Shown here piece by piece: positions 8,822-17,159 of a stretch of DNA of 64,000 bases. A model generated the notes under the pieces. That model was not told where the DNA came from. It saw only the letters and a program-made list of their open reading frames with translations, and ran no database searches. Source of the DNA: Vulcanimicrobiota bacterium. GTDB taxonomy: Bacteria > Vulcanimicrobiota > Vulcanimicrobiia > Eremiobacterales > Eremiobacteraceae. The stretch is from contig JABCYQ010000012.1 in the NCBI GenBank assembly GCA_013290125.1, positions 1 to 64,000 on the forward strand, in the 5' to 3' direction. The position numbers and the translations under genes were made by a program. Every line of letters starts with the position of its first letter. The stretch's first letter is position 1.

Positions 8822-10265
8822 AGCCGACCACCCCGACTTCGACATCTCTGAAGCGCGTCGGCGCAGCGCCCTGCGACGAGCGCGCGGTCTGCATGGGCTC
8901 TCCTTTGCCGCAATTCGGCGTGCCCCACGCCGTCCAAGAATTTCTGTCGCCGATCGCGTCGCACGAGCCCCAGAATTTCGGCGTCATGCCGGCGTACGTC
9001 GGATTCTTGAGCATCTTGCCTTTCTTGCCGTTCTTGATCTCGTAACCGAGCTGACAGCCGAACTGGAAATTGAGCCGCTTGTCGTCGATCGACCACGAGC
9101 GATTGCTCTCCATGTACACGCCGTTGCGGATGCCGTCGAAGAGTTCGGCGCTGGGCGTCGTGCCGGGCTGCAGGTTGACGTTGCCGATCCTGATCATGGG
9201 CAGCCGGCCCCAGTATTCGGCGCGCACGCAGCCGCAAAGCTTGACGCCCGCATCCATCGCGGTGTCGCGACCGGCCATGTAGCCGACCAATATCCCGTCG
9301 CGGATGAGATCGATCGATGAAGCTGGCGTTCCCTCATCGTCGTAGCCGTGCGTTGCGAATGCAAGCGGGCACGTCATGTCGCACACGACGGTCACGAGCG
9401 GACTGCCGTAGCGGAAGCTGCCGAGCTTGTCGAGCGTGGCGAACGAAGTTCCCGAAAAATTTGCTTCCCAGCCGAGAACGCGATCGAGTTCGAGCGCGTG
9501 ACCGATCGATTCGTGGATCTGCAGCGAGACCTGATCGCCGGATAGCACGACGTCCATGGTTCCGCTCGGACAAAGATCTGCGGTGAGCAAAGCCACCGCT
9601 TCCTCGCCGATGCGCCGCGCGTTGCCCGGCAAGTCGGCTTTTTGGATGATCTCGTAGCCGCCCGTCTGATAGAGTCCGCACGTACCCGGAAAGAGGCGGT
9701 CTTGCACGTCGTTCTCGCCGACGGCGAGCGCTTCGCACGCGCTGCCGCATTGCAGCAGTTCTTGCGCGATGCGGCTGCCTTCCGTGTTGGCGAATTCTTT
9801 CGTCGTTCGCCAGATATCCATCCACGCGCGTCCGACCGTGACGCCGCGCGCCCCGCGGATGTCCGCTTCGACGTCCATCAGATACTTGACGCGCTCACCG
9901 GTGGGAATCGTGGCGGGGTCGACCTGAACGGGCGTGCGGTATTCCCCCGTGTGTTTGCCGGCGGGCATGAGTTCGATGCCATGGGCTTTCACAGTCGCGC
10001 TCGCGCGCGCGACTTCGACCGCAAGCGCGGCGATCCGGTCGATCTCTTTTCGCTCGGCGTTCGCGCTGGATGCGAACCCCCATGCGCCGTCCACGATCGC
10101 GCGGACGGAAAAACCGGCGCTCTCGGAATCGCTGAAACCGTTGACAACCCCGTTGCGCACTTCGATGTGTTCGTCGCGAACAACGCCGAACCGAACGTCG
10201 GCATATGAGGCGCCGCGAGCGACGGCGGTATCTAGCGCCGCTTGAGCTTCAGCGTCGAATCGCAC
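8811..10265 (-). CDS. tldD: TldD family metalloprotease
   Basis: A 484-residue protein with the TldD zinc motif HESIGHALELD (His251, Glu252, His256) in the middle of the chain and the C-terminal TldD/PmbA domain. It is the catalytic half of the TldD/E complex. The start is GTG with an AAGGAG Shine-Dalgarno eight bases upstream, which is one of the clearest in the window. It is divergent from a small HTH gene and co-transcribed with pmbA and the lipoprotein gene. Full length for the family, with no disruption. Confidence 0.93.
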   Translation of the reverse strand: MRFDAEAQAALDTAVARGASYADVRFGVVRDEHIEVRNGVVNGFSDSESAGFSVRAIVDGAWGFASSANAERKEIDRIAALAVEVARASATVKAHGIELMPAGKHTGEYRTPVQVDPATIPTGERVKYLMDVEADIRGARGVTVGRAWMDIWRTTKEFANTEGSRIAQELLQCGSACEALAVGENDVQDRLFPGTCGLYQTGGYEIIQKADLPGNARRIGEEAVALLTADLCPSGTMDVVLSGDQVSLQIHESIGHALELDRVLGWEANFSGTSFATLDKLGSFRYGSPLVTVVCDMTCPLAFATHGYDDEGTPASSIDLIRDGILVGYMAGRDTAMDAGVKLCGCVRAEYWGRLPMIRIGNVNLQPGTTPSAELFDGIRNGVYMESNRSWSIDDKRLNFQFGCQLGYEIKNGKKGKMLKNPTYAGMTPKFWGSCDAIGDRNSWTAWGTPNCGKGEPMQTARSSQGAAPTRFRDVEVGVVGYAR

Positions 10266-10353
10266 TATTTACTCCTTCGATCTTGTGTGTCGATGGCGTC
10301 AATTATGCGCCTTCCGAAGGGCGACCTTGCTGGCGTCCGCGAAAGCGGTCGAG

Positions 10354-10833
10354 ATGACTGAACGGGCCTCGCGATGCGCCGCCGGACTGTCCGAACTCGC
10401 ATCCGAACGCGGGCTCTCAGCCGACGCTCTTGCGAAGGCGGCGGGGCTCGATGCGTCCATCGTCGATACGTATCTAGAAGGCTCGAGCAAGCCCCCAGGT
10501 TTGGGCGATCTCGCGCGCTTGTGCGTGGCGTTCGCGCTTGATCCGCTTGATTTCTTGCATCGCTGCGGTTATTTCACCGACGTCGACTACGCGATGGGGC
10601 TGGACCCGCTCTTCTTCCTTAACGAAGGCGGCGTGCGCTCGATGATGCGCATCGCGCTGCGCGAGCGCTTCAACAACCCGAAGCCGATCGAAGGCGAGCA
10701 CGTGATCCGGCGCAATTCGGTCATCCGCGCATTGCAGGATGATCGGCTCCTCGACGACGTCGCGCGCGTCGAGCTGCAGATGCGTTACCTCCTGCTGGCG
10801 GCGAAGAACGGCGGCTGGGTCGAAGACATCTAG
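10354..10833 (+). CDS. Small XRE-like helix-turn-helix protein
   Basis: About 159 residues. The first 60 form a lambda-repressor-like HTH (SELASERGLSADALAKAAGLD, then TYLEGSSKPPGLGDLARLCVAFALDPLDFL, given here in parts). The remainder is helical with no recognised domain and might bind a ligand or dimerise. I placed the start at the ATG at 10354 because the HTH begins there; the frame is open from 10285. Transcribed divergently from tldD, so it could regulate that operon, but no clear operator is visible. Confidence 0.75.
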   Translation: MTERASRCAAGLSELASERGLSADALAKAAGLDASIVDTYLEGSSKPPGLGDLARLCVAFALDPLDFLHRCGYFTDVDYAMGLDPLFFLNEGGVRSMMRIALRERFNNPKPIEGEHVIRRNSVIRALQDDRLLDDVARVELQMRYLLLAAKNGGWVEDI

Positions 10834-10863
10834 TCGAACGAACGTCTCTTTTTGAAGGGCCGA

Positions 10864-10898
10864 TGAAGGGGCCGACTTTATGTCGGCCCTCGTTTTTT
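10864..10898 (+). terminator. REP-like palindrome plus T6: likely terminator of the HTH gene
   Basis: GGGGCCGAC-TTTAT-GTCGGCCC is followed within three bases by six T on the plus strand, 30 bases after the HTH gene stop. This is a good rho-independent terminator form and is also a copy of the dispersed palindrome. Confidence 0.7.
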
Positions 10899-10906
10899 GA
10901 CGGACC

Positions 10907-10925
10907 GGGCAAGCGATGCTTGCCC
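10907..10925. repeat. Second palindrome family, GGGCAAGC/GCTTGCCC
   Basis: A perfect inverted repeat of 8-base arms around GAT, followed by TACTAC. Close copies occur at 59344-59362 and, in part, at 59384-59398. At both sites it sits about 16-20 bases from a GGCCGAC palindrome. Confidence 0.7.
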
Positions 10926-10934
10926 TACTACAGG

Positions 10935-13694
10935 CTAGGGTAGGACGGCTAGGATGGCGATCACGATCGAAACAACTTCGACGACAAGAAAACCGAGCTT
11001 GACGATGACCGGAAGCGATTCGAGAAACGCGATGAAGGTCGCGATGTACTCACCGATCTCACCGCCGCCGCCCTTTGGCTTCGCCTGACCGGGGCTATAC
11101 GGATTTCTGGTCCTGCCGCCGTAGTTACCCCACGTCGTGCCGTTGCCGGTCGGGCTGCCGCCGCCGGGTGCCTGTCGCGGACCCCAGCCGCCGCTATATT
11201 TGTACGAGCCGCCAAGATCCTCGCCTAGCACCGCGCGCATTTGCCCGGTAGTGCCATTGATCTGCCACCATCCGGCGGGTCCGCCGCTCAGCGCAGTCTT
11301 CGGCACGACTAGCGTATCGCCGGCGTCGAGTGCGACTTGCATCCGAGCCGCCGTCTCTTTGTCCGAGCAGACGGAGCTCGCCGCGGTTCCGGGCCGCACC
11401 GCGACTGCGCCGTCGCTGCCGACAAGCGAACTTGTGCTCACCACGGCGGTCGAAGTGTCGGACGGATACGCTGTGAGCTCGTGCTCCAACGCGCCCTCGA
11501 GCGCGCCGAACCACAGCCGGCGCTGCGCCATTTGCGGCTGCATCGATGGATCTCGTGCGATCGCGCGCAGTGAGTCGCGACGCAAATCAGAAGTCAAATA
11601 GATGTGATCGGACGTGCTGTCCGCCGTGGTCTGCGAACTGAAGACGAAGATGCGCGGCGTATCCGCATAAAAGCGCAGACCCGGCGTATCGTTGAGCGAC
11701 GGCACGACGAGCTGATCGCTTGCGATCATCCACGCCATGTCGCGCAACGCTAGCGGCTGGAGCGACTCCGCGATCGTAGCGGATTGCCCCGACGATTGCC
11801 CCGATGCTTGCGGTTGCGGCGGCGGCTGCGTCGCGAGCTGACGCATCATCGCGGCGTATGCAAGCAAATCGTGGCGGCCGGCGCCGAACACCATGTTGTA
11901 AACAGACTGCGGCGCGAACAGGCCGCTCGCATTGCGCTGCAACGGAGCGAGTGCGGCCGGATCATGCGTCGCGCCCGCGCGCCAAGCCGCGCCGGCGCGA
12001 TCGATGATCGGGGTGCGGGTAACGTCGTCGTGGCCGTCGGGTGTGACCGTTTCGAACTCGAGCCACTCGGCGACGAAGATCGGCGACGCCTCCGAATAGC
12101 GCGGGCCAGGGGTTCCCGTGGCGAAGGCATTGACGGCACTGTTGAGTCCGCTCATGCCGCCAGTTCCCGACTTGGTCGCATCGTCGTACGCGATCGGTGA
12201 CCCGCCGACTTCATCGCCGTTCACCGAAAGGACCGGTGTATACGAATCCGGATTGCCGAACAACCCTGCGGCACCTGTATGGATAAGATACACTTGCCCG
12301 TCGACCAGTTGATATGCGGGCACCGTTTCTGCGAGCGCCGTCGCGTGCGTCAGCGTGCCGTTTGCGAGCAGGTCAGTGGTGACGCGGATCGTGACGTTTT
12401 GGAGAAGGTCGTCCGGGATCGTCGTATACGTTTTTGTGGCAGAACAATATGCGGTGCCAGGTTTTGAGTCTGGGAACGAAGGATCGAGGTCGGTCCACGT
12501 GCCGTTGACGTTGGCCTGCACCCATGCGTGGTCTTGGATCTCCTTGATCACGTCATCGCGCGATAGCATCGCTGCATTCGGAACTTGCGCGCCGAGCGCG
12601 CGGCGGACGATTGCGAAATCTCTCCTCGCTCGGTTCGTGATGCGCCCGTATAAGTCGAGCGTGCCCGCCGGCGAAGCAGCATGTGCGGTGCTCGGCGCAC
12701 TCACTGCCCTGGGCGCCTCGAAAATCCTGTCGTAGAGCCGTGCGGCATCGGCGGCATCGAGTTGACCGCGCGCAACACGCACGTCGAAACCTTTGTCTTT
12801 GAGGATGTGTGCGAGCAGCAGCGCACGATCCGCCGCGTTGCCTGACCGGTCGGCAAACGTGCCATCCCAACTGCGCATGATGCCGGAGTACGATTCGAAG
12901 CCGATCTGGTCTCGCACGAAATCAAAGGCCGGTTCCACTCCGGGTCCTAGTTGATCAATGCGCGTGGAAAGGTCGTAGTCCGCCGGCTTCAACCGCGAGC
13001 CTTCGTCGTCGAGCGACTTCACTTCATCTGAAAGCGAACGCTCCGGAGGCGCAGCGGCGAGCGTGGCGTTCGCCGCGCTGTCGGCGGTCGCGTCATTGGG
13101 GATCTGAAGACCCGCAAGCGCTGCACTTGCGTCGGCCGGTGTTGCGCCGCTCGGAGTTGCGCCGCCAGCGGTCTGGCCCTCGAGTGCGACGAGCGTCGGG
13201 GCACCCGACGCGGCTGCGACGACGCCGCTCGCTTGTGCGGCGAATAGCATCGCGAGTGCGAACGCGAGCAACCGTCCGGCTTGAGCGGGGCGCGCCCGAA
13301 TCGCGGCGACGCTGCCCGTCAACGCCCAAATCGCACCGAGCGGAAGGAGCACGCAGCTCGCGATATACGCGCCGCGCAGCCAGAACGGGAACTGCGGGAA
13401 GGGTGCGTTGGTCGCTAGCGCGACGCTGAAACCCTCGCCCTGGACCAAAGCGGCGAGGAGCGGCACGATCGCGTAGGCGACGAGAACGAGAGCCACGATC
13501 CAAACGGCGAGCGGCAGCCAGAGCGGCCGTACGATGATCAGCGCCGCACCGGCGATGAGCAAGCCGGCGAGAAAAGTCGCGGTCAGAACATCGACGATGC
13601 CACCGCCGTGCAAGAAAACGAGCGACGCGCCAACCGCTACGGCAACGAGCGCGAGGACGTTCATCGTGATCGCGTGTATGGCGGCGAGCTTCAT
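10935..13694 (-). CDS. Transglutaminase-like membrane protein, catalytic Cys not visible
   Basis: A 919-residue protein. The N-terminal 160 residues contain about five membrane helices. A Thr/Ala-rich spacer follows, then a transglutaminase-like core at about 255-410 and a long extracytoplasmic region. The C-terminus ends in a hydrophobic anchor (about 890-919) preceded by a Gly/Pro/Lys-rich stretch. The core has the family His and Asp (DHAWVQ with His389; TDLDPSF with Asp402), but the position of the nucleophilic Cys reads GNAADRALLLAHIL with no Cys. A non-catalytic or altered activity is therefore likely. Substrate unknown. Confidence 0.72.
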   Translation of the reverse strand: MKLAAIHAITMNVLALVAVAVGASLVFLHGGGIVDVLTATFLAGLLIAGAALIIVRPLWLPLAVWIVALVLVAYAIVPLLAALVQGEGFSVALATNAPFPQFPFWLRGAYIASCVLLPLGAIWALTGSVAAIRARPAQAGRLLAFALAMLFAAQASGVVAAASGAPTLVALEGQTAGGATPSGATPADASAALAGLQIPNDATADSAANATLAAAPPERSLSDEVKSLDDEGSRLKPADYDLSTRIDQLGPGVEPAFDFVRDQIGFESYSGIMRSWDGTFADRSGNAADRALLLAHILKDKGFDVRVARGQLDAADAARLYDRIFEAPRAVSAPSTAHAASPAGTLDLYGRITNRARRDFAIVRRALGAQVPNAAMLSRDDVIKEIQDHAWVQANVNGTWTDLDPSFPDSKPGTAYCSATKTYTTIPDDLLQNVTIRVTTDLLANGTLTHATALAETVPAYQLVDGQVYLIHTGAAGLFGNPDSYTPVLSVNGDEVGGSPIAYDDATKSGTGGMSGLNSAVNAFATGTPGPRYSEASPIFVAEWLEFETVTPDGHDDVTRTPIIDRAGAAWRAGATHDPAALAPLQRNASGLFAPQSVYNMVFGAGRHDLLAYAAMMRQLATQPPPQPQASGQSSGQSATIAESLQPLALRDMAWMIASDQLVVPSLNDTPGLRFYADTPRIFVFSSQTTADSTSDHIYLTSDLRRDSLRAIARDPSMQPQMAQRRLWFGALEGALEHELTAYPSDTSTAVVSTSSLVGSDGAVAVRPGTAASSVCSDKETAARMQVALDAGDTLVVPKTALSGGPAGWWQINGTTGQMRAVLGEDLGGSYKYSGGWGPRQAPGGGSPTGNGTTWGNYGGRTRNPYSPGQAKPKGGGGEIGEYIATFIAFLESLPVIVKLGFLVVEVVSIVIAILAVLP

Positions 13695-13784
13695 CGTTCG
13701 GTCAACCCCGCGACGAGACTCAATGAATCTTGCCCCTTTCGGGGGGCCGCCGACGCCCGTCCTCTCGTCTGAAGGGCACCGTGC

Positions 13785-14585
13785 TCAGATCTGCGAGGCG
13801 ATCGCCTTTGCTGCGGTTGAGACGGAGGCGGCGATAGCATCCAGCGCGGCCTCATCGATATGCCGCGCGAAACCCGCAACCCAGAGGACGCCCACGGGCT
13901 CGCGATCCGCGCCGACGATGGCAGCCGCAGCCGCGCGCATGCCGTCCACGTATTCGTCAACGTCGATCGCGTAGCCGCGCTGCGCCGCGCGGTCGACCGC
14001 TTTGAGGTAGCGTGTGCGATCCACGAGCGTGCGTCGCGTGAAGCGCGGCAGCTCGCGCGCCGTCACGTACGCTTCGCGGCGCAGCGGCGTCCACGCCGAC
14101 AAGAGCGCTTTGCCGACTGCCCCGGCGAGGAGAGGAACCGACGATCCAATTGGCGCCGAGATGGACATCGCCGGCCGCCCATGGACGCAGTCCACGATCG
14201 TCACGGTATCCGAGCGCGGCATGCCCAAGAATGCGGTCTGTCCGGTCTTGTCGGCGAGCGTCTCTAGGCTGGCGCGCGCGACAGATCGCAAGTCGATGCT
14301 GCCGCTCGACCGCGTCGCAAGGACGTGGAGGCCGCGACCGATCCTGAAGCGACGACTTTCGCCTACGGCATCGATCATGCCGAGCGCTTCAAGCGTGCCC
14401 GTAAGCCCGTGGATGGTGCTCTTGCCCATGCCAAGGCGGCGCGAAAGCTCCGAAATGCCGAGCGGTTCGCCCGATCCGGCGAGACAGTCGAGCACCCGGA
14501 ATGCTTTATCTACGGCCGGCACGATGCGCGGCTGAGATGCGGAACCGTTCGCTGGAGGCGCCGAACCGTTCTGCCGGTTGAACAT
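13785..14585 (-). CDS. IclR family transcriptional regulator
   Basis: A 266-residue protein: an N-terminal winged HTH (about 25-85, including RRLGMGKSTIHGLTGTLEALG) and a C-terminal IclR effector domain (about 100-260) with the usual YDVDEY-like and GxxxxG motifs (GYAIDVDEYVDGMRAAAAAI). Length is normal for the family. Such proteins repress or activate catabolic genes in response to small organic effectors. It is divergent from the MarR-GNAT gene, with a palindrome between them. The effector cannot be told from sequence. Confidence 0.9.
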   Translation of the reverse strand: MFNRQNGSAPPANGSASQPRIVPAVDKAFRVLDCLAGSGEPLGISELSRRLGMGKSTIHGLTGTLEALGMIDAVGESRRFRIGRGLHVLATRSSGSIDLRSVARASLETLADKTGQTAFLGMPRSDTVTIVDCVHGRPAMSISAPIGSSVPLLAGAVGKALLSAWTPLRREAYVTARELPRFTRRTLVDRTRYLKAVDRAAQRGYAIDVDEYVDGMRAAAAAIVGADREPVGVLWVAGFARHIDEAALDAIAASVSTAAKAIASQI

Positions 14586-14662
14586 TTCGCTCGCTTGGCC
14601 AGCAGAGCAAGCTGCGCCTCCTCTGCTCGCAGCTTTTCTGTTGTCGGATACCGCCGGGTGAG

Positions 14663-14685
14663 ATTACTTGACAAAGTCAAGTAAT
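14663..14685. promoter_or_regulatory. Perfect 23-bp palindrome, candidate MarR-type operator
   Basis: Ten-base arms, ATTACTTGAC and GTCAAGTAAT, flank AAA. It overlaps a -35 element for the MarR-GNAT gene 20-40 bases upstream of its ATG. MarR dimers typically bind such sites, so autoregulation is likely. Confidence 0.75.
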
Positions 14686-14696
14686 TTACTTATCGT
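14668..14696 (+). promoter_or_regulatory. Promoter for the MarR-GNAT gene
   Basis: TTGACA (14668-14673), a 17-base spacer and TATCGT (14691-14696). The expected transcription start is only a few bases from the ATG at 14706, so the transcript would be leaderless or nearly so. The -35 lies inside the palindrome. Confidence 0.6.
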
Positions 14697-14705
14697 CTCA
14701 ATCAT

Positions 14706-15656
14706 ATGAGAGGGCCAATAAAGAGCCGCACCGCAGTCGACGCGGATCGCCGAGTGAACGCCGTCCGGCGCTTCAACCGCTTCTACACGCGACAGATCGG
14801 CGCGCTGCGGCGTAGATTTTTAGATAGCCCGTTCCCGCTCGCGGAGGCGCGGATCTACTACGAACTCGCGCACCGCGAACAACCCACAGCCTCCGATTTA
14901 GCGAACGATCTCGGACTCGACGCCGGCTACCTCAGCCGCATGATCCGTGCATTTGAACAGCGTGGGCACCTCACGAGCACGCGTTCGGATCGCGACGGCC
15001 GCCGGAGCGTCCTTGCGCTCACGCTATCTGGGCGGGAGGTATTTCGAGCTATCGACCGGCGTCAGCACGGACAAATCGCCAAACTCTTGACGACACTTCG
15101 GGTCTCGGATCGAAGGCGACTGCTGGATGCGATGCGCACGATTGAAGATGTGTTGGGCGCCAAGGCGGACCACGCCGCGTCGCTGGTCATTCGCGCGCAC
15201 CGTCCGGGCGATATCGGCTGGGTGGTGCACCGACACGGCCTCCTCTATGCGCAGGAATTCGGATGGGACGAGCGGTTCGAGGCGCTCGTCGCAGAGATCG
15301 TCGCCCGATTCATCTCGAAATTCGACCCTACGCGAGAGCGGTGCATGATCGCCGAGCTCGACGGCGAGATCGCCGGCTCGATCTTTCTGGTCACGAAGTC
15401 CGCGAGTGTCGCGCAACTTCGCCTGCTTCTCGTGGAACCGAGCGCGCGCGGTCACGGGATCGGCCATCGCCTCGTCCGCGAATGCATCGAGTTCGCGCGA
15501 AGCTCGAAATACCGTAAAATCGTCTTGTGGACGAACAGCGTGCTGCACGCCGCGCGCCACATCTATGAGCAAGCGGGATTCCGCCTTGTACGCGAAGAGC
15601 GGCACGCGAGTTTCGGCAAATCGCTCATCGGCCAGAACTGGGAACTGACTCTCTAG
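14706..15656 (+). CDS. MarR-type regulator fused to GNAT acetyltransferase
   Basis: A 316-residue fusion. Residues about 15-150 form a MarR winged helix (RRFNRFYTRQIGALRR, ATDLANDLGLDAGYLSRM-like recognition helix, and RSDRDGRRSVLALT wing). Residues about 165-315 form a GNAT domain with the acetyl-CoA loop LLLVEPSARGHGIGHRLV and the LYEQAGF-like motif near the end. This is a known two-domain architecture. The substrate of the acetyltransferase is unknown. An in-frame GTG at 14754 is an alternative start. Control is probably by its own product at the overlapping palindrome. Confidence 0.92.
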   Translation: MRGPIKSRTAVDADRRVNAVRRFNRFYTRQIGALRRRFLDSPFPLAEARIYYELAHREQPTASDLANDLGLDAGYLSRMIRAFEQRGHLTSTRSDRDGRRSVLALTLSGREVFRAIDRRQHGQIAKLLTTLRVSDRRRLLDAMRTIEDVLGAKADHAASLVIRAHRPGDIGWVVHRHGLLYAQEFGWDERFEALVAEIVARFISKFDPTRERCMIAELDGEIAGSIFLVTKSASVAQLRLLLVEPSARGHGIGHRLVRECIEFARSSKYRKIVLWTNSVLHAARHIYEQAGFRLVREERHASFGKSLIGQNWELTL

Positions 15657-15685
15657 GTTTTACTAAGGTCTGTCCCTCGCGTCCC

Positions 15686-17149
15686 CTATAGGAAATCTTT
15701 GGAAGCGGGCCGACTGGCGTCGGCCCCTTCAGTAGAAGTGCGCGACAGCACGATTGGCACGATCAGCACGAAAACGATCGCAGCGGCTTCCCACGCGAAG
15801 CCGAATGGTCCGTGGCCGAGCGCGCCCATGTCGAACGCATAGTGCACGACCGTCAACGCGCCAAGCCACCACGCGTACGCCGACCAACGACCTCCGCACG
15901 CGATCGCCGGCGAGAACCACGCGATATACCACGTGTTGACCGATGGGGCGGACCAGATGAACGCGGCGATCGGCCGCCAGAACGAATGAAGCCAGCGGCC
16001 GCGCACCGCGTCAACGCACGCCGCGATCGCCAACCACACGACGAGAGCGCCGAGAACGAACTGCGGCAATCGGCCCCACGCGATCGCGGCCGGACCATGC
16101 AAGAAGAGCGGCGCGAGGAGAATCGACGTCGGCGAAAAGCCCAGCGACGAGGCGGGCTCTTGCAGCGATCGAAACATCGCGGCGCCAGCCCAAAAGGGTG
16201 CGAAGCTCAGGAGCGGGATCGCCAGCGCGATCGCGGCGCACGCCGCGGCCATGCCCAGTCCCCCGGAACGAAAAGCGCGGCCCGCCAGCGCCGGCAGTAC
16301 GACCAAAGGAACGTATTTGATTCCGATAGCCACGCCTAGCAGCGCGCCCGCGATCATCGGATACGCTTCGACCAGCGCAAAGGCCCACACGACTGCGGCA
16401 AGCATCACGAAGTCGTTGTGGCCTCCGACAGCAGACTCCCACAAGACGAGCGGATGAAACGCGAACAACGCCACGCCGAAGTTCCGAGCTGACGCCGAAG
16501 CGTCGCCGCGCAAGCGCAGGAGCCCCCACGAACAAACGCACGCTCCAAAAACGGCGAACAACCGCTGCGTCCAGACCTGCGTCCACAGACTTGCATGCGT
16601 TTCCGCGCGGCCGACGATACCCGCGCCCACCGTCCAGAGCGGACCGTAGTCGTCGCGCAGCGGTGGATCGCCGAAGAAGTTCAAGATCGGTGCGAGCACG
16701 TCGTCGTTCAGCACGCGCATCGGTCCCGCGAGAATGTACGGATTGAGTCCGAAGACGCCATGCGCGCGGCCGAAGAGCACGTAGGCGTACGCGTCGCTCG
16801 AGAACGTGACGGAAAAAAACGAGAGCGATAAGCCGACGATCGCCTGCGCGGCGACAAGCGTCCAACCCGGCATAGCAGGCGCATCACGTAAGACGCCCGC
16901 CAAGCGCCAGCCGGCAAAACCGAGAGCGCAAAAGACGACGACAAAACCAAAGAACAGCGGCAACGCACCATCGGCGCCGTTGATCACCGGCAGCGGCAGC
17001 GCGGCGCCCGCTGTGAACGAGAATGGTCCGGGCAGATTAGACGCCGCGCGAGTCAAGCGCGCGAGCGCGCCGCACAGCGCGGACCCGGCAAAACTTATGA
17101 AGACGAGCGCAGCGGTCCAGGCGACGACGCGAGCGCGCGGGTCCTTCAT
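15686..17149 (-). CDS. GT-C fold polyprenyl-phosphate-sugar glycosyltransferase (MptB/GT87-like)
   Basis: A 487-residue protein with about 12 membrane helices. The first extracytoplasmic loop has SSDAYAYVLFGR, an acidic motif typical of GT-C enzymes, and a later loop has GGHNDF, typical of the mannosyltransferase MptB and GT87 relatives. It probably transfers a sugar from a polyprenyl-phosphate donor outside the membrane. The last residues, EGADASRP, are encoded by a dispersed palindrome, which also sits just before the stop. It is last in a six-gene operon and starts 10 bases after the cystathionine gene stop. Confidence 0.78.
   Translation of the reverse strand: MKDPRARVVAWTAALVFISFAGSALCGALARLTRAASNLPGPFSFTAGAALPLPVINGADGALPLFFGFVVVFCALGFAGWRLAGVLRDAPAMPGWTLVAAQAIVGLSLSFFSVTFSSDAYAYVLFGRAHGVFGLNPYILAGPMRVLNDDVLAPILNFFGDPPLRDDYGPLWTVGAGIVGRAETHASLWTQVWTQRLFAVFGACVCSWGLLRLRGDASASARNFGVALFAFHPLVLWESAVGGHNDFVMLAAVVWAFALVEAYPMIAGALLGVAIGIKYVPLVVLPALAGRAFRSGGLGMAAACAAIALAIPLLSFAPFWAGAAMFRSLQEPASSLGFSPTSILLAPLFLHGPAAIAWGRLPQFVLGALVVWLAIAACVDAVRGRWLHSFWRPIAAFIWSAPSVNTWYIAWFSPAIACGGRWSAYAWWLGALTVVHYAFDMGALGHGPFGFAWEAAAIVFVLIVPIVLSRTSTEGADASRPASKDFL
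15707..15732. repeat. Dispersed REP-like palindrome inside coding sequence
   Basis: GGGCCGAC-TGGC-GTCGGCCCC-TTCAG, here translated on the minus strand as part of the C-terminal tail of the glycosyltransferase gene. Confidence 0.8.
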
Positions 17150-17159
17150 CGGCCTGAGG

